Below, piece after piece: positions 49,676-58,063 of a stretch of 64,000 nucleotides of DNA. The notes under the pieces are model-generated. The model did no database searches, was not told the origin of the DNA, and was given only the letters and a program-made list of their open reading frames with translations. The position numbers and the translations under genes were made by a program. Position 1 is the first letter of the stretch; the number at the start of each line of letters is the position of its first letter. Origin of the DNA: UBA993 sp964485855. GTDB taxonomy: Bacteria; Bacillota; Dethiobacteria; DTU022. Location: contig CAZAKI010000006.1 of assembly GCA_964485855.1 (NCBI GenBank), forward strand, positions 25,566 through 89,565, in the 5' to 3' direction.

Positions 49676-50098
49676 GACGATCAAATTGTCCGTATAACCA
49701 GTCGCCTTGTTGCTCCTTTTATTCAACTATACGGTATCTATGTAATTGTAAATGGCCATCTTACTCCCGGTGGAGGTTTTTCCGGTGGGGCAATATTCGG
49801 AGCCAGCCTGGTATTAATCGCCATTTCATTTAATCTCGAGGCAGGTTCCAAACAGATATCGTACCAAGCGGCTTCGTTGCTGGAAAGTGGCGGTGCCCTG
49901 GGCTTTGCTCTAACTGGTTTTATAGCCGTATTAATGGGTGGTAACTATTTATCGAATAAGGTAGCAGGATTCCCGCTTGGAGAGGCGGGGGAACTATTCA
50001 GTGCCGGTGCGATCTTTATGATCACAATTTTTATCGGGGTGAAAGTAGCCAGTACTATTACCACTCTATTCTACCATATTATCGAAAAGGAACATTAA
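49673..50098 (+). CDS. mnhB: Mrp-type antiporter subunit B, apparently starting at ATC
   Basis: A 141-residue, four-helix subunit. Its N-terminus reads (M/I)DDQIVRITSRLVAPFI and contains GHLTPGGGFSGGAIFGAS, the hallmark of MnhB; LPLGEAGELFSAGA-like sequence lies in the C-terminal half. The frame has no canonical start near the right place. The nearest standard start, TTG at 49877, would lose half of the conserved protein. ATC at 49673 has an SD at 9 nt, so either ATC is used, or translation is coupled to the upstream gene, or a G-to-C change or sequencing error altered an ATG. The protein itself is otherwise intact. Confidence 0.88.
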   Translation: MDDQIVRITSRLVAPFIQLYGIYVIVNGHLTPGGGFSGGAIFGASLVLIAISFNLEAGSKQISYQAASLLESGGALGFALTGFIAVLMGGNYLSNKVAGFPLGEAGELFSAGAIFMITIFIGVKVASTITTLFYHIIEKEH

Positions 50099-50099
50099 A

Positions 50100-50468
50100 T
50101 TGGAGATTCTAAGCGGATTAATGAATAACTACTATTATTATGTGGCAATAATCCTTTTCGTCATTGGTATGCATACTATGCTGACTCATGCCAATATGAT
50201 CAAGAAGGTTATTGCCATGAATATTATGGATACTTCCGTTTTCCTGCTCTTCGTGGCTAGCGGTTATGTGCATGGAGGGAAGCCGCCGATCATCGTGGAT
50301 AGATCTGATTTGATCTATATTAATCCCTTACCGGGCGCCCTGATCTTAACCGGAATCGTTGTCGCGGTTAGTGTTACAGCTTATGCCTTAAGCCTGATCG
50401 TTAAAATACACCGTACCTATGGCACAGTTGATTGCGATGAAATTTGCGAATTCAGGAGCGATGAATAG
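50100..50468 (+). CDS. mnhC: Mrp-type antiporter subunit C (NuoK-like)
   Basis: A 122-residue, three-helix NuoK/MnhC-family protein with IGMHTMLTHANMIKKVIAMN and the closing ILTGIVVAVSVTAYALSLIV-like helix. Start TTG (50100) one base after mnhB, after AAGGA. The C-terminus is extended by an acidic tail (CDEICEFRSDE). Confidence 0.92.
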   Translation: MEILSGLMNNYYYYVAIILFVIGMHTMLTHANMIKKVIAMNIMDTSVFLLFVASGYVHGGKPPIIVDRSDLIYINPLPGALILTGIVVAVSVTAYALSLIVKIHRTYGTVDCDEICEFRSDE

Positions 50469-51946
50469 TGGTTTATGTTGTACACTTCCCGGCTTTAATC
50501 ATTGTTCTTCTCCTGGCTGCTGCTTTTCTATCTCCGCCTTTCTATCAGCGCTTTCAAAAGGCATGTGGATTGCTGTTGGTAGCAGCCCTCTCGTTGTCAC
50601 TATTGATGGCGTTTTTTCTTTTAACCTTTGTCCGTGACGCCGGCACATTTTTTTACCAGATGGGAAACTGGCCACCGCCATGGGGTATTGAGTACATGGT
50701 TGACCCAATAAGGGCTTATATGCTGATTGTTGTTTTAATAGTCAGTCTCTGGATCTTTGTTTATGCCCTGAAAGATCTTGAACATGAGCTGCGAAAAAGA
50801 GTAGTTGGTTGGTACTACACGCTTTATGCCCTGCTGGTGGCCTCAATGGCTGCCATGACAATGACCAATGATCTATTTAACCTCTTTGTTTTGATGGAGA
50901 TCTGTGCCATTGCTTCCTGTGCGATCATTACCATCAAAGAAGATCGTGAATGCCTGGAAGCAGGTTTTAAATATCTGATTTTAAGCGCTATGGGTAGTGG
51001 CTGTTTTTTACTGGGGGTGGCTATGCTCTATATGGTTACAGGGCATCTAAATTTCACTTACCTGCAAAATGAGCTTAGTCTGGCCGTAGAAGTTTATCCC
51101 TTAAGTGTTTTTACTGCAGCTGCCCTTTTTATTGTTGCTTTTGGCACGAAGGCAGCGCTATTTCCGCTACATGTTTGGCTGCCTGATGCCCATGCGTCGG
51201 CGCCTTCTCCTTCAAGCGCCATGCTTTCGGGCTTGGTTATCAAAATTTATGCCTTTACCCTTTTTTTAGTTTTTTATCGGGTTTTCCCTCGATCTTTGCT
51301 CGAAAATCTGCCTCTTAGCGAAATTGTCCTCTGGCTGGCAGCATTCGGTGTAATGTTTGGTTCTGTTTATGCTATGCTGCAAAAAGATTTAAAAAAAATG
51401 CTTGCCTATTCCAGCATCAGCCAAATTGCTTTTATTTTTATGGGGATCGGCCTTGATCAAAATCTGGCTCTAATTGGCGGTCTCTACCATATTGCAGTGC
51501 ATGCAGTAACGAAGAGCATGCTTTTCATGTCAGCCGGAGCAATTATCTATGCCAGCGGGGTGCGTAAAATTAGTGATTTGGCTGGTATCGGTAGGGCTTT
51601 GCCCCTGGTAATGGTTGCTTTTACCATTGGCAGTGCATCGATGATCGGCATTCCAGGAACCGGGGGTCTGATCAGTAAGTGGTATATTGCCCTGGGGGCC
51701 TTGGAAATCGGTCGCACTATCTTTGTTTTGGTTATATTATTAAGCAGTTTGCTCAATGCTATCTATTACATGCCTATTGTCATTAATGCCTTCATGAGTC
51801 AGGCTGAGTTTGGTTTCAAAGTTAAAGCGATACCAAAGGTGATGCAATTCTCATTATTAGTCGGGATTATTCTGGTAATAACAACCGGGGTGTTCTCAAG
51901 GCCGATTATTTTGCTATTGGAGCAGTCGATCGAAACTTTATTTTAA
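50468..51946 (+). CDS. mnhD: Mrp-type antiporter subunit D, first copy
   Basis: A 492-residue, about 14-helix proton/cation translocating subunit related to NuoL/M/N. Key charged residues are visible: E in LFVLMEICAIAS (helix 5), K in FGTKAALFPLHVWLPDAH (helix 7) and a later K in SGLVIKIYAF. SYSSISQIAF-like sequence (AYSSISQIAFIF) marks helix 10. Start GTG at the mnhC stop. It is the MrpD/MbhH equivalent by position. Confidence 0.93.
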   Translation: MVYVVHFPALIIVLLLAAAFLSPPFYQRFQKACGLLLVAALSLSLLMAFFLLTFVRDAGTFFYQMGNWPPPWGIEYMVDPIRAYMLIVVLIVSLWIFVYALKDLEHELRKRVVGWYYTLYALLVASMAAMTMTNDLFNLFVLMEICAIASCAIITIKEDRECLEAGFKYLILSAMGSGCFLLGVAMLYMVTGHLNFTYLQNELSLAVEVYPLSVFTAAALFIVAFGTKAALFPLHVWLPDAHASAPSPSSAMLSGLVIKIYAFTLFLVFYRVFPRSLLENLPLSEIVLWLAAFGVMFGSVYAMLQKDLKKMLAYSSISQIAFIFMGIGLDQNLALIGGLYHIAVHAVTKSMLFMSAGAIIYASGVRKISDLAGIGRALPLVMVAFTIGSASMIGIPGTGGLISKWYIALGALEIGRTIFVLVILLSSLLNAIYYMPIVINAFMSQAEFGFKVKAIPKVMQFSLLVGIILVITTGVFSRPIILLLEQSIETLF

Positions 51947-52020
51947 AGGGCTTTTACTGGTTCCGGTTGAATTATTGAAATAACAAACCTATAATAATAT
52001 AAAAGGCGGGGGTGGCTTTA

Positions 52021-53544
52021 TTGACTGAAAAAACTGTAGTTGCATTGCAGATTGCTGCTGTCATTGTTCCGATTGTCATGACGCCCATCATCATGTATGT
52101 TGACCGGATATCGGCCCGTCTGCGCAACAGCCTGTCTGTATTGACAGCCGCAGGTACCGTTATCCTGGTTTTTATGCTTTATCCATTCATCCGGAATGGT
52201 GGGATTATCCAACGTTCTATTTTTGAAATATTACCAAATCTTGAGATTTCCATCCGCCTTGATATCGTCAGTTTTTCGCTTGCAGCCCTTGCTTCCTTCG
52301 TCTGGTTTCTCTGCACCGTTTATTCATTAGACTATATGGCTTCTGAACACGCTTGTGGCCGCTATTATCCGGTATTAATTTTTACCCTGGGCAGCTGCCT
52401 GGGCATTTTCTTTGCCGGAGATCTCTTTAGCCTCTTTGTTTTCTTTGAACTGATGTCGATTATTGCTTACATCCTTGTGATCCACGAACAAACTGAAGAA
52501 GCGCTAAAAGCTGGTTATAAGTACCTGGTGATGACCATCATTGGCGGACTTGCCCTCTTTTTCGGGATAATTATTATCTTTGAACTAGGTGGTACAGTAT
52601 CGCTCGGGGTCGGACCGATTGTTCAGGAAAAATCAACTTTGGCTTTAGTTGCCTTTATCTGTTTTTTAATCGGATTTGGGATGAAAGCAGGGATGTTTCC
52701 GCTTCATGTCTGGCTGCCTGATGCTCATCCGGTGGCTCCTTCCCCGGCCAGCGCCTTGCTCTCCGGGATAATGCTCAAGACAGGGGCTTACGGACTAATC
52801 AGGGTTGTCTTCTATGTTTTCTCTTTCGAACTGATAAAAAATGCAAACTGGGATGTCATTCTTGCTGTTCTTGCTGTAATCACGATCCTGTTGGGTTCGG
52901 CAGTTGCCTTGACTCAAACCGATATCAAGAGAAGGTTGGCTTACTCCAGCATTAGTCAGTTAGGTTACGTGCTGCTCGGCTTGAGCATTTTAAACTACAA
53001 TGCAATCACCGGAGCCGCATTTCATATTTTCAGTCATGCTTTTATGAAAAGTGTGCTTTTCCTCGCTGCCGGTTCGATCATCTGGAAAACCGGCAAGCGG
53101 AACGTCTATGATATGAAAGGATTGGGCCGCCAGATGCCGATTACAATGGGCTGTTTTTCCATTGCTGCTCTTGCAATGATCGGTATTCCTCCGCTTAATG
53201 GTTTTCTCAGTAAATGGACTTTGGCTTTGGGAGCGCTTGACGCCAACCTACCCGGTTATGTTTTGGTTTTATTGATCAGTAGTTTGTTGAATGCTCTCTA
53301 CTATTTGCCGATCATAATTCCGGCTTTTTTCGAACTGCCAAAAGAGCTAGCTGTTGAACATAACGAGCATCAGCACAGCGAACCCGCGTCGCCGGTTGTG
53401 ATCCAGGAAGCGACTCCGGCTATGCTGTCCGCCATAATCATCCTTACCCTTTTCACTATTATATTTGGATTAACTCCCAACAATATTGTCTTCAATTTTT
53501 CACGTCTTATTGCAGTTTTTCTGCTGGGAGGGGGGGCTGTTTAG
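52021..53544 (+). CDS. MrpD/NuoM-like antiporter subunit, second copy
   Basis: A 507-residue, about 14-helix proton_antipo_M protein. FFELMSIIAYILVIHEQ carries the helix-5 Glu, GFGMKAGMFPLHVWLPDAHP the helix-7 Lys, and GIMLKTGAYGLIR the next Lys; all pumping residues are kept. The start is TTG at 52021 behind GGCGGGGGTGG. It resembles the third copy (53545) more than the first, so the two probably arose by a separate duplication. Extra MrpD-like units would raise the number of ions moved per turnover. Confidence 0.9.
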   Translation: MTEKTVVALQIAAVIVPIVMTPIIMYVDRISARLRNSLSVLTAAGTVILVFMLYPFIRNGGIIQRSIFEILPNLEISIRLDIVSFSLAALASFVWFLCTVYSLDYMASEHACGRYYPVLIFTLGSCLGIFFAGDLFSLFVFFELMSIIAYILVIHEQTEEALKAGYKYLVMTIIGGLALFFGIIIIFELGGTVSLGVGPIVQEKSTLALVAFICFLIGFGMKAGMFPLHVWLPDAHPVAPSPASALLSGIMLKTGAYGLIRVVFYVFSFELIKNANWDVILAVLAVITILLGSAVALTQTDIKRRLAYSSISQLGYVLLGLSILNYNAITGAAFHIFSHAFMKSVLFLAAGSIIWKTGKRNVYDMKGLGRQMPITMGCFSIAALAMIGIPPLNGFLSKWTLALGALDANLPGYVLVLLISSLLNALYYLPIIIPAFFELPKELAVEHNEHQHSEPASPVVIQEATPAMLSAIIILTLFTIIFGLTPNNIVFNFSRLIAVFLLGGGAV

Positions 53545-55821
53545 TTGTTTGCAGCCGCCCCGGAGCATCTGCCCAAGGTCTACGAGCTCTACTACTCCGG
53601 CATTCCCCTCTGGGTAACGCTTCTGCCCATGGTAGTAGGGATTGGTCTTTATGGTTTAAAAGACAATTGGGAGAAAACCAGAAAGATTGTTTCTCTGGCT
53701 GCTTCCTTGTTTTCCCTGGCTGGAATTATCCTAATTTTACCACTTACCCTCAAGGGTTCAGTTTATTATGACCTGATCGATTTTATGCAGTTGGGTCTTT
53801 TTTTTAAAGTTGATCTAATCGGCTGGATTTTTGCTTTTTTAATTACCTTAGTCTGGTTTCTGGCGACTCTTTTTTCTTTTGCCTATATGGACCATGAACA
53901 CAATCGCCGTCGTTATTACAGCGTATTGCTCTTTACACTTGGTTCAACTCTCGGGGTGGTTTTGGCTGGAGATTTTTTTACTCTTTTCTTGTTTTTCGAG
54001 TTGATGACCCTTAGCTCTTTTATCCTGGTTATACACGAGCAGAATCTTGCAGCGATGAAAGCAGGGATGCTTTATCTTTATCTGGGCATAGCTGGAGGAC
54101 TGGCTCTGTTGTTTGCCATTATGATGGTTTATTCGGCTACCGGCTCGGTCGATCTTGCTCCCGCCCTTGACCAAATTACGGCAAACCGGACCCTGATCTA
54201 TGTTCTTTTCCTGATCGGCTTTGGCATTAAAGCCGGTTTGGTTCCACTCCATATCTGGTTGCCACTGGCCCATCCTGTTGCTCCTTCTCCAGCCAGCGCC
54301 CTGCTCTCAGGGATCATGATTAAAGCCGGTGCTTATGGAATATTACGCGTATCCCTGATTCTATATTCTACGCCGGATAAAACAAGTACTCCCGATTTAA
54401 ACTACCTTTTTCTGATTGGTAATGCTCTGATGTGGATTGGCCTCGTAACGATGTTCGCAGGGGCGGTTATGGCTTTGCTCCAGGGTAATATGAAGCGTAT
54501 TTTGGCTTACAGCAGCGTCAGCCAGATCGGTTACATTGCTACTGGGCTTGGCGTTGCTACCTTTATGGGCATTGGTGGAGCAATGGGTTTCGCTGGGGCG
54601 GTTTATCATATTATTAACCACGCTTTTTTTAAAGCCGGCCTTTTTATGATGGTCGGGACTGTTTATATTTATACTCATGAACTGGAGTTGTCCCGCCTGG
54701 GTGGAATGCTCAGAAAAATGCCCCTGGTTGCTGTAGCTTTCCTGGTTGCTGCTTTTGGAATTGCTGGTATACCCGGCTTTAACGGTTATCCTAGCAAAAC
54801 CCTGATTCATGATGCCCTCCTAATCGCTATTAAGTATAACGATTTGATCAGCCTGGAAGTGGCGGAAAAAATATTTACCCTGACCAGCGCCATCACTATT
54901 TGCTATTTTATAAAGCTTTTCCGGGGCATTTTCCTCGGTTCGGTTCCGGAAAAACTGGATCGTAAATATCAGTTGCCCCTTTCAGTTAAGACGGTTTTAA
55001 GCAGTTTTGCCCTGATTATTATCGCTATTGGATTTTTCCCTAATCTGATCCTGGAAAAGATTATTGTGCCCGCTGCAGAGATGCTGAAATATGAAGGCTA
55101 TGCCATGGATCATCTTTACCATTTTCATTTTTTTGAATGGCACCCCCTACAGGCAATGATCGTTGTCAGTGTGCTTGCTCTAATCATCTATATTCCCGGC
55201 TACTATCGTCGCTGGTTTGACTGGAGTCCCCCACCCTGGTTTAGTATTTACGCCTTTATTTATGAACCACTGACTCATTATTTGATGCGGTTAACCTGCC
55301 GGACCGGGATAATCGTTGATTCCTCGGTTGATCATGCCTACAACCGGTCAGGAATTGTTGCCCGCAACTGGTGCAGCTTGATTGGCGATTTTGATCACGG
55401 ACTTGATCGCTTTTATCTGAAATGGGGAATTATCGGTCGTAAAATGGCTGACAGCTCTAGAGATATTGATGACAAACTGGATCAGTTTTACCAGAAATCA
55501 GGACAGGCTGCACGAAAAATTGCCGATAAATCAGCCGATATGGACAGTGCTCTTGACAAGGCCTATACAAAGACCGGTAAAGCGGCGCAGCAGCTGGCCA
55601 AGCAATCTACCGATTTAGATCGGGCCCTTAATGTTGTTTACGATCAAGCCGGTCAAAAAGCCAGGGAACAGATGGAGCGACGTCTTGCTGCTAAAAATGA
55701 TCAGAAGAAAAGCGATCAATCAACCAGGTGGAACACAAAAAATCTAAGCTTTGATAATCTTTTGTTAGTCCTGGTTTTAGGGATAGTGCTGCTAATCATC
55801 TTCTATTTTGGCCGTTCTTAA
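53545..55821 (+). CDS. MrpD/NuoL-like antiporter subunit with 25-residue repeat tail
   Basis: 758 residues. The first about 560 form a 14-helix antiporter domain with all charged pumping residues (FFLFFELMTLSS, GFGIKAGLVPLHIWLP, GIMIKAGAYG). After a further helix comes an amphipathic region (about 598-712) of four complete and one partial 25-residue repeats with the pattern YxKxGxxARxxADxSxDxDxxLD, then a final membrane helix (LLLVLVLGIVLLIIFYFG). The family normally ends near 500-600 residues. The tail might run along the membrane like the long lateral helix of NuoL, or form a soluble coil. Start TTG directly after the previous stop, with GGGAGGGGGG. Confidence 0.9.
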   Translation: MFAAAPEHLPKVYELYYSGIPLWVTLLPMVVGIGLYGLKDNWEKTRKIVSLAASLFSLAGIILILPLTLKGSVYYDLIDFMQLGLFFKVDLIGWIFAFLITLVWFLATLFSFAYMDHEHNRRRYYSVLLFTLGSTLGVVLAGDFFTLFLFFELMTLSSFILVIHEQNLAAMKAGMLYLYLGIAGGLALLFAIMMVYSATGSVDLAPALDQITANRTLIYVLFLIGFGIKAGLVPLHIWLPLAHPVAPSPASALLSGIMIKAGAYGILRVSLILYSTPDKTSTPDLNYLFLIGNALMWIGLVTMFAGAVMALLQGNMKRILAYSSVSQIGYIATGLGVATFMGIGGAMGFAGAVYHIINHAFFKAGLFMMVGTVYIYTHELELSRLGGMLRKMPLVAVAFLVAAFGIAGIPGFNGYPSKTLIHDALLIAIKYNDLISLEVAEKIFTLTSAITICYFIKLFRGIFLGSVPEKLDRKYQLPLSVKTVLSSFALIIIAIGFFPNLILEKIIVPAAEMLKYEGYAMDHLYHFHFFEWHPLQAMIVVSVLALIIYIPGYYRRWFDWSPPPWFSIYAFIYEPLTHYLMRLTCRTGIIVDSSVDHAYNRSGIVARNWCSLIGDFDHGLDRFYLKWGIIGRKMADSSRDIDDKLDQFYQKSGQAARKIADKSADMDSALDKAYTKTGKAAQQLAKQSTDLDRALNVVYDQAGQKAREQMERRLAAKNDQKKSDQSTRWNTKNLSFDNLLLVLVLGIVLLIIFYFGRS
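55336..55710 (+). repeat. Tandem 75-bp (25-codon) repeats in the third antiporter gene
   Basis: Codons 598-622, 623-647, 648-672 and 673-697 each encode a unit beginning with (A/F)Y and ending near LD-x, and a fifth partial unit follows (698-712). Shared positions include Y2, G6, R10, S/D near 15-18 and L23-D24. At nucleotide level the copies have diverged, so this is old protein repetition under selection and not a slippage tract. Confidence 0.8.
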
Positions 55822-55834
55822 AGGAGTAACCACA

Positions 55835-56884
55835 CTGCAAGAAAGCCAATTAATTGCCAAAAATAAGATCAGGGGCATCATATTTTTTTCTGTTTTTCTT
55901 TTTATTACTGGTTTTATAATTGCCGGCTTCTTGTTTGTTTTGCTAACCGGCTGTAAGCAGTCAGCTAGTTGGGAACATGTTTACTATTTTACAACCATGG
56001 ATACTTCTGTCGAATTACGTTTCAATTTTTCGGACCATGAAAAAGCTGTTCAAATCAAAGAAGAAGTTTGCCAGGAGATAGAACGACTTGAGCAATTGGT
56101 CAGCCGCTCCTCTGAAGGAAGCGAAATAGCGATAATTAACCAATTAGCCGGTCTGGAACCGGCTCCGGTCAGTCCGGAGACCCTGGCAGTTATTCAACAA
56201 GCGCTTCAGTTTTCTGTGATCAGCGGAGGTGCTTTTGATCCGACAGTTGGACCCCTCATCAGCAGCTGGGGCTTTCTAGACCAGCAGTATAGAATACCAT
56301 CGGAAGCAGAAACTGCGAAAGCCTTGGCCTTGGTTGACTATCGAAAAGTAATCGTTGATGAAGCGCTTTCGTCCGTGTATTTACCTGAGAAAGGAATGAA
56401 TCTTGAACTGGCTGGAATCGCTAAAGGTTTTATTGTCGATCGCGCAGTGGATATTCTTAACAGTTATAATGTTAGTGAAGCTTTTATTAATGCTGGAGGG
56501 GATATTGCCCTTATTAATAATCAATGGCGTATCGGAATCCGTCACCCTCGAGATAGCGATGAAATTATTGCCGTTCTTGATCTCGAAAATGGCGCGCTAG
56601 CCACATCAGGAGACTATCAGCGGTTTTTTGAGCTAAATAGTGTCAGGTATCATCACTTGATCGATCCTTGGACAGGTCTGCCAGCCCGTGATTTAATTAG
56701 TGTGACGATAATTGCAGACCAGGTTTCTAAAGCGGATGCTCTGGCCACTTCCATTTTTATCCTCGGTCCGGAAGAGGGACTGATATTAATTGAAAGTCTT
56801 GCCGGTGTAGAAGGGGTGCTGATAACCCCGGATCTTGAGATCATCTACTCCAGCGGCTTAACCGGTAAGCTTGAATTGCAGTAG
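55835..56884 (+). CDS. apbE: FAD:protein FMN transferase (ApbE), lipoprotein form
   Basis: About 349 residues. After a membrane segment ending in the lipobox LLTGC, the ApbE/Ftp domain shows MDTSVELRF, GGAFDPTVGPL, LAGIAKGFIVDRAV and NAGGDIALI, the FAD- and Mg-binding motifs. It transfers FMN from FAD to Thr in S/T-GAT motifs outside the membrane, exactly what RnfG and RnfD need. AAAGGAG (55820-55826) lies 8 nt before CTG 55835; a TTG at 55808 is the only standard start but has no site and lies inside the previous gene. I therefore favour CTG, with modest certainty. Confidence 0.9.
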   Translation: MQESQLIAKNKIRGIIFFSVFLFITGFIIAGFLFVLLTGCKQSASWEHVYYFTTMDTSVELRFNFSDHEKAVQIKEEVCQEIERLEQLVSRSSEGSEIAIINQLAGLEPAPVSPETLAVIQQALQFSVISGGAFDPTVGPLISSWGFLDQQYRIPSEAETAKALALVDYRKVIVDEALSSVYLPEKGMNLELAGIAKGFIVDRAVDILNSYNVSEAFINAGGDIALINNQWRIGIRHPRDSDEIIAVLDLENGALATSGDYQRFFELNSVRYHHLIDPWTGLPARDLISVTIIADQVSKADALATSIFILGPEEGLILIESLAGVEGVLITPDLEIIYSSGLTGKLELQ

Positions 56885-56900
56885 AAAGGAGTAAGTGCCG

Positions 56901-57464
56901 ATGCCTCAATCATCCCCAATGTTAAGAAGCCGTCTGAACTACCTTACTTACCTGGCAATTTTAATTACATTTTCTATAGTTATTCATACCGTTGAAGCTG
57001 CCCTACCTCTGCCGATGCCAGTACCCGGGGTAAGGCTTGGTTTAGCCAATATCATAACCTTATTAACCCTGGTGTTGTTTGGTTTGCGTAGCGGATTGCT
57101 CGTTACGGTATTAAGATCAATTCTCGGCAGTCTCTTTGTCGGTGGCCTATTTGGCTTTGGATTCTGGTTAAGTATTACAGCTGGTCTAGTCAGTTGCTTA
57201 GTTATGGCAATATTGCTCATCGTGCAGAGGAAAGGATTGATCAGCCTTTTATCAGTCAGTGTTGTCGGGGCTGCAGCTCATAACCTGACCCAGCTACTGA
57301 TGGCTTCAATCATTATCTCCAATCTGGCGCTGTTGAAAGGTTATTATCCTTTTCTGCTGCTGCTGTCTGTTCCAACCGGCATTTTCACCGGATTAGCTGC
57401 CTTATACTTAGAAGGAATAACCGGAAGAATGATCAGACAGGTTGGCTCCGGTGCAGCCCGATGA
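56901..57464 (+). CDS. Gx-family membrane protein (heptaprenyl diphosphate synthase component I-like)
   Basis: A 187-residue, five- or six-helix protein with PMPVPGVRLGLANIITLL and LRSILGSLFVGGLFG, the Gx-family signature, which is related to ECF-transporter S-components. Members sit beside apbE in many Firmicutes and may supply a flavin or isoprenoid precursor; the activity is not settled. ATG 56901 has AGGAG 9 nt upstream; a GTG two codons earlier is too close. Its stop overlaps maf (ATGA). Confidence 0.82.
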   Translation: MPQSSPMLRSRLNYLTYLAILITFSIVIHTVEAALPLPMPVPGVRLGLANIITLLTLVLFGLRSGLLVTVLRSILGSLFVGGLFGFGFWLSITAGLVSCLVMAILLIVQRKGLISLLSVSVVGAAAHNLTQLLMASIIISNLALLKGYYPFLLLLSVPTGIFTGLAALYLEGITGRMIRQVGSGAAR

Positions 57465-58063
57465 AACTTTACCTTGCTTCTGCATCACCTCGGCGTGCTG
57501 ACCTTTTGAAACAGGTGGGGATTCCATTCGAGGTGATTACGCCAACAGTTTCTGAAGATAACGCCTGTATTTTGCCACCATCTGAATTGGTCAAACACCT
57601 GGCCCTTAAAAAAGCTGAAGCGGTTGCTGCTAAATGTAAAGGAGGACTGATCCTGGCAGCCGATACGGTTGTTTACTGCTGCGATCAAATACTCGGCAAG
57701 CCTTCTAACTTGGAAGATGCCCGGCGGATGCTGTATATGTTAAGCGGTGAAAAACACGAGGTGATTACCGGCATAGTTCTCCTTGATCTTTTTTCCGGAA
57801 GACTGAAGACTGAGTCGGTGACAACAGCCGTTTGGATGAAGAAACTTATTGAAATGGAGGTCACCGCTTATCTCAAAACAGGAGAGCCCTTTGACAAAGC
57901 CGGAGCTTATGGAATCCAGGGTTATGCAGCCCTCTTTATCACTAAACTGGAAGGTTGCTACTATAATGTTGTTGGTTTACCCCTGAATAAGTTTTATGAA
58001 ATGTTGCAACAGATGCAGTATCCATTGTGGCTGAACAGAAAGGAACTAGTTGATGGAAAATGA
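57461..58063 (+). CDS. maf: Maf/YhdE nucleotide pyrophosphatase
   Basis: A 200-residue house-cleaning nucleoside triphosphate pyrophosphatase (dTTP/UTP type): LASASPRRADLL binds the phosphates, ADTVV holds the catalytic Asp, and DKAGAYGIQGY is typical. ATG in an ATGA overlap with the preceding gene. It usually lies before radC, as here. Confidence 0.95.
   Translation: MKLYLASASPRRADLLKQVGIPFEVITPTVSEDNACILPPSELVKHLALKKAEAVAAKCKGGLILAADTVVYCCDQILGKPSNLEDARRMLYMLSGEKHEVITGIVLLDLFSGRLKTESVTTAVWMKKLIEMEVTAYLKTGEPFDKAGAYGIQGYAALFITKLEGCYYNVVGLPLNKFYEMLQQMQYPLWLNRKELVDGK

Noticed and set aside
49630..49833. Open frame across the mnhE-like/mnhB junction on the plus strand
   Set aside because: Its product is rich in Ser, Arg, Trp and Cys and shows no family features; it is the out-of-frame shadow of mnhB, whose real frame lacks a standard start.
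47955..55821. Membrane-bound hydrogenase (Mbh) or complex I
   Set aside because: No hydrogenase large/small subunits, NuoB/C/D/I or NuoH-like genes follow; only the antiporter half is present.
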